The position numbers and the translations under genes are program-made. Positions 5,053 to 6,314 of a stretch of DNA of 6,314 nucleotides are shown here, in pieces. How positions within the stretch are numbered: position 1 is the stretch's first letter; each line of letters begins with the position of its first letter. The stretch is from Gammaproteobacteria bacterium (GTDB lineage Bacteria > Pseudomonadota > Gammaproteobacteria > Arenicellales > JAANXG01). The notes beneath the pieces were generated by a model. That model saw nothing but the letters and a program-made list of their open reading frames with translations. It was not told the origin of the DNA and ran no database searches. The stretch is taken from contig JAANXG010000138.1 of assembly GCA_018263405.1 (NCBI GenBank), positions 1 through 6,314 on the forward strand. The letters are read 5' to 3'.

Positions 5053-6314
5053 GGCAACGGTACCTTGTGCAGAATAATATCGGCGGCTTTCTCAGCCACC
5101 ATAATGACCGGCGCATTGATATTGCCATTGGTGATTTCTGGAAATACCGAAGCGTCCACCACACTGAGGCCGCTGATACCGCGCACATTCAAACGCGCGT
5201 CCACTACGGCTTGTGCGTCCTCCCCCATCCGACAGGTACCACAGGGATGGTAGGCACTCTCGGCATGGCGGCGGACGAAATCCAGGATCTGTTCGCGGCT
5301 CTTTACTTTCGAGCCGGGTGATAGTTCGTTTCCACGATAGGGGTCAAATGCGGGCTGAGCGAAAATCTCCCGCGTCCTCTCCACCGCTTCCACCCACTCC
5401 CTCTGGTCCTGCTCCGTAGACAAATAATTAAATAAGATCGACGGTGGCTCCAATGCGACCGTACTGCGTAAGCGGACCCGACCGCGAGAATCCGAGCGCA
5501 TCGGGCCAACATGGGCCTGAAAACCGTGTTGCCGTTGAGGGGTCCCGTCGTAGCGGATCGCCACAGGCAGGAAATGAAACTGCAGATTGGGATACGTGCA
5601 TCCGGAGTTCGACTTAATGAAACCACCGGCTTCGAAATGATTGCTGGCCCCGAGCCCGCTGCCGAAAAAATACCACTGCACCCCGATCAAAGCCTGTCGC
5701 CACGGTTTGAGCGCCGGATACAGAGACACCGGTTGCGTACATGCCTGCTGCAGATAGATTTCGAGGTGATCCTGCAGATTCTCGCCGACCCCGGGGAGGT
5801 CCGCCACCACGTCAATCCGCATGTGACGGAGTAAATCCGCCGGCCCAACACCCGAAAGCTGAAGCAATTGCGGCGAGTTGATGGCACCACCGCAAAGCAC
5901 GATCTGACCGGCACGAATAACTTCACCGGCCGTTGTCTCGACACCGACAGCCCGACATCCGTCGAAAAGGATGCGAGCGACTACCGTCCGATCCTGGATG
6001 TACAAGTTTCGGCGCCCTAATTCGGGTTCCAGATATGCCCGCGCCGTGCTCATGCGCCGGCCCCGGTAAACAGTCATATCGAACCGGCACACCCCCTCCT
6101 GGCAGCGCCCGTTCAGATCGTCGGTAAAAGGATGGCCCGCCTGCTGCCCCGCCTGCAGCCAGGTCTGGAATAAAGGGTTTTCACACGGCCCGACCGACAC
6201 CTTGAGTGGTCCGCTATCACCCCGGAAAGAACTACGACCTCCCAGCCAAGTCTCCATTTTTCGAAAATACGGCAGGCAATGCCGATAGTCCCAATGATCG
6301 AGTCCGGGATACGC
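5037..6314 (-). CDS. GMC-family oxidoreductase, choline dehydrogenase-like (N-terminus beyond window)
   Basis: The frame is open from the right edge (reading AYPGLDHWDYRHCLPYFRKM) to the stop at 5037, giving 425 residues of an expected 530-560. The FAD-binding GxGxxG and the start codon lie outside the window. GMC features are present: GRRMSTARAYLEP (about 85-97 of the visible part), a LCGGAINSPQLLQLSGVGP block (GMC signature 2, about 140-158), GVGENLQDH (about 175-183) and the C-terminal SAYHPCGTCRMG (about 353-364). The His in SAYHP is the expected catalytic base. NGNINAP (about 396-402) holds the second active-site residue region, followed by AEKAADIIL. These C-terminal motifs match BetA-type choline dehydrogenases best, which oxidise choline to betaine aldehyde and on to betaine. 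GMC substrate specificity is hard to read from sequence, so another alcohol is possible. The gene converges on fhs. No frameshift is seen in the visible part. Confidence 0.85.
   Translation of the reverse strand, partial: AYPGLDHWDYRHCLPYFRKMETWLGGRSSFRGDSGPLKVSVGPCENPLFQTWLQAGQQAGHPFTDDLNGRCQEGVCRFDMTVYRGRRMSTARAYLEPELGRRNLYIQDRTVVARILFDGCRAVGVETTAGEVIRAGQIVLCGGAINSPQLLQLSGVGPADLLRHMRIDVVADLPGVGENLQDHLEIYLQQACTQPVSLYPALKPWRQALIGVQWYFFGSGLGASNHFEAGGFIKSNSGCTYPNLQFHFLPVAIRYDGTPQRQHGFQAHVGPMRSDSRGRVRLRSTVALEPPSILFNYLSTEQDQREWVEAVERTREIFAQPAFDPYRGNELSPGSKVKSREQILDFVRRHAESAYHPCGTCRMGEDAQAVVDARLNVRGISGLSVVDASVFPEITNGNINAPVIMVAEKAADIILHKVPLPPDVP

Overview
This 6.3 kb window looks like chromosomal DNA of a proteobacterium. 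The corrinoid, methyltransferase and small accessory proteins resemble sets I associate with marine alpha- and gammaproteobacteria, but the sequence does not settle the class. The theme is one-carbon metabolism: a corrinoid-dependent methyl-transfer operon, a tetrahydrofolate (THF) C1 enzyme and a choline-dehydrogenase-type oxidoreductase.

Layout. Positions 1-229 are non-coding and contain a strong imperfect inverted repeat (1-91) and a second hairpin (123-149). Positions 230-2799, all on the minus strand, form a compact four-gene operon. In transcription order it encodes a B12-binding corrinoid protein (2799-2080), a DUF1638 protein (2054-1437), a small protein of the Virulence_fact type (1449-1150, GTG start, overlapping the previous gene) and a methyl-THF:corrinoid methyltransferase (1147-230). 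Positions 2800-3331 are a 532 bp divergent intergenic region with several dyads and AT-rich promoter-like sequence but no convincing gene. Positions 3332-5008 (plus strand) are a complete formate--THF ligase gene, fhs. Positions 5037-6314 (minus strand) are the C-terminal three quarters of a GMC-family, choline-dehydrogenase-like flavoprotein. Its start lies beyond the right edge, and it converges on fhs with only 28 bp between the stop codons.

How the parts may work together (inference). A choline dehydrogenase would feed choline towards glycine betaine. A substrate-specific methyltransferase of the MttB/MtgB type, not in this window, would move a methyl group from a methylated amine to the corrinoid protein. 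The methyltransferase encoded at 1147-230 would pass it to THF. The methyl-THF would be oxidised to 10-formyl-THF, and Fhs could release formate with ATP formation or run in the assimilatory direction. DUF1638 and the Virulence_fact-type protein are wired into this operon but have no assigned role; they are the most interesting unknowns here. No RNA genes, transposase genes or CRISPR arrays were seen.
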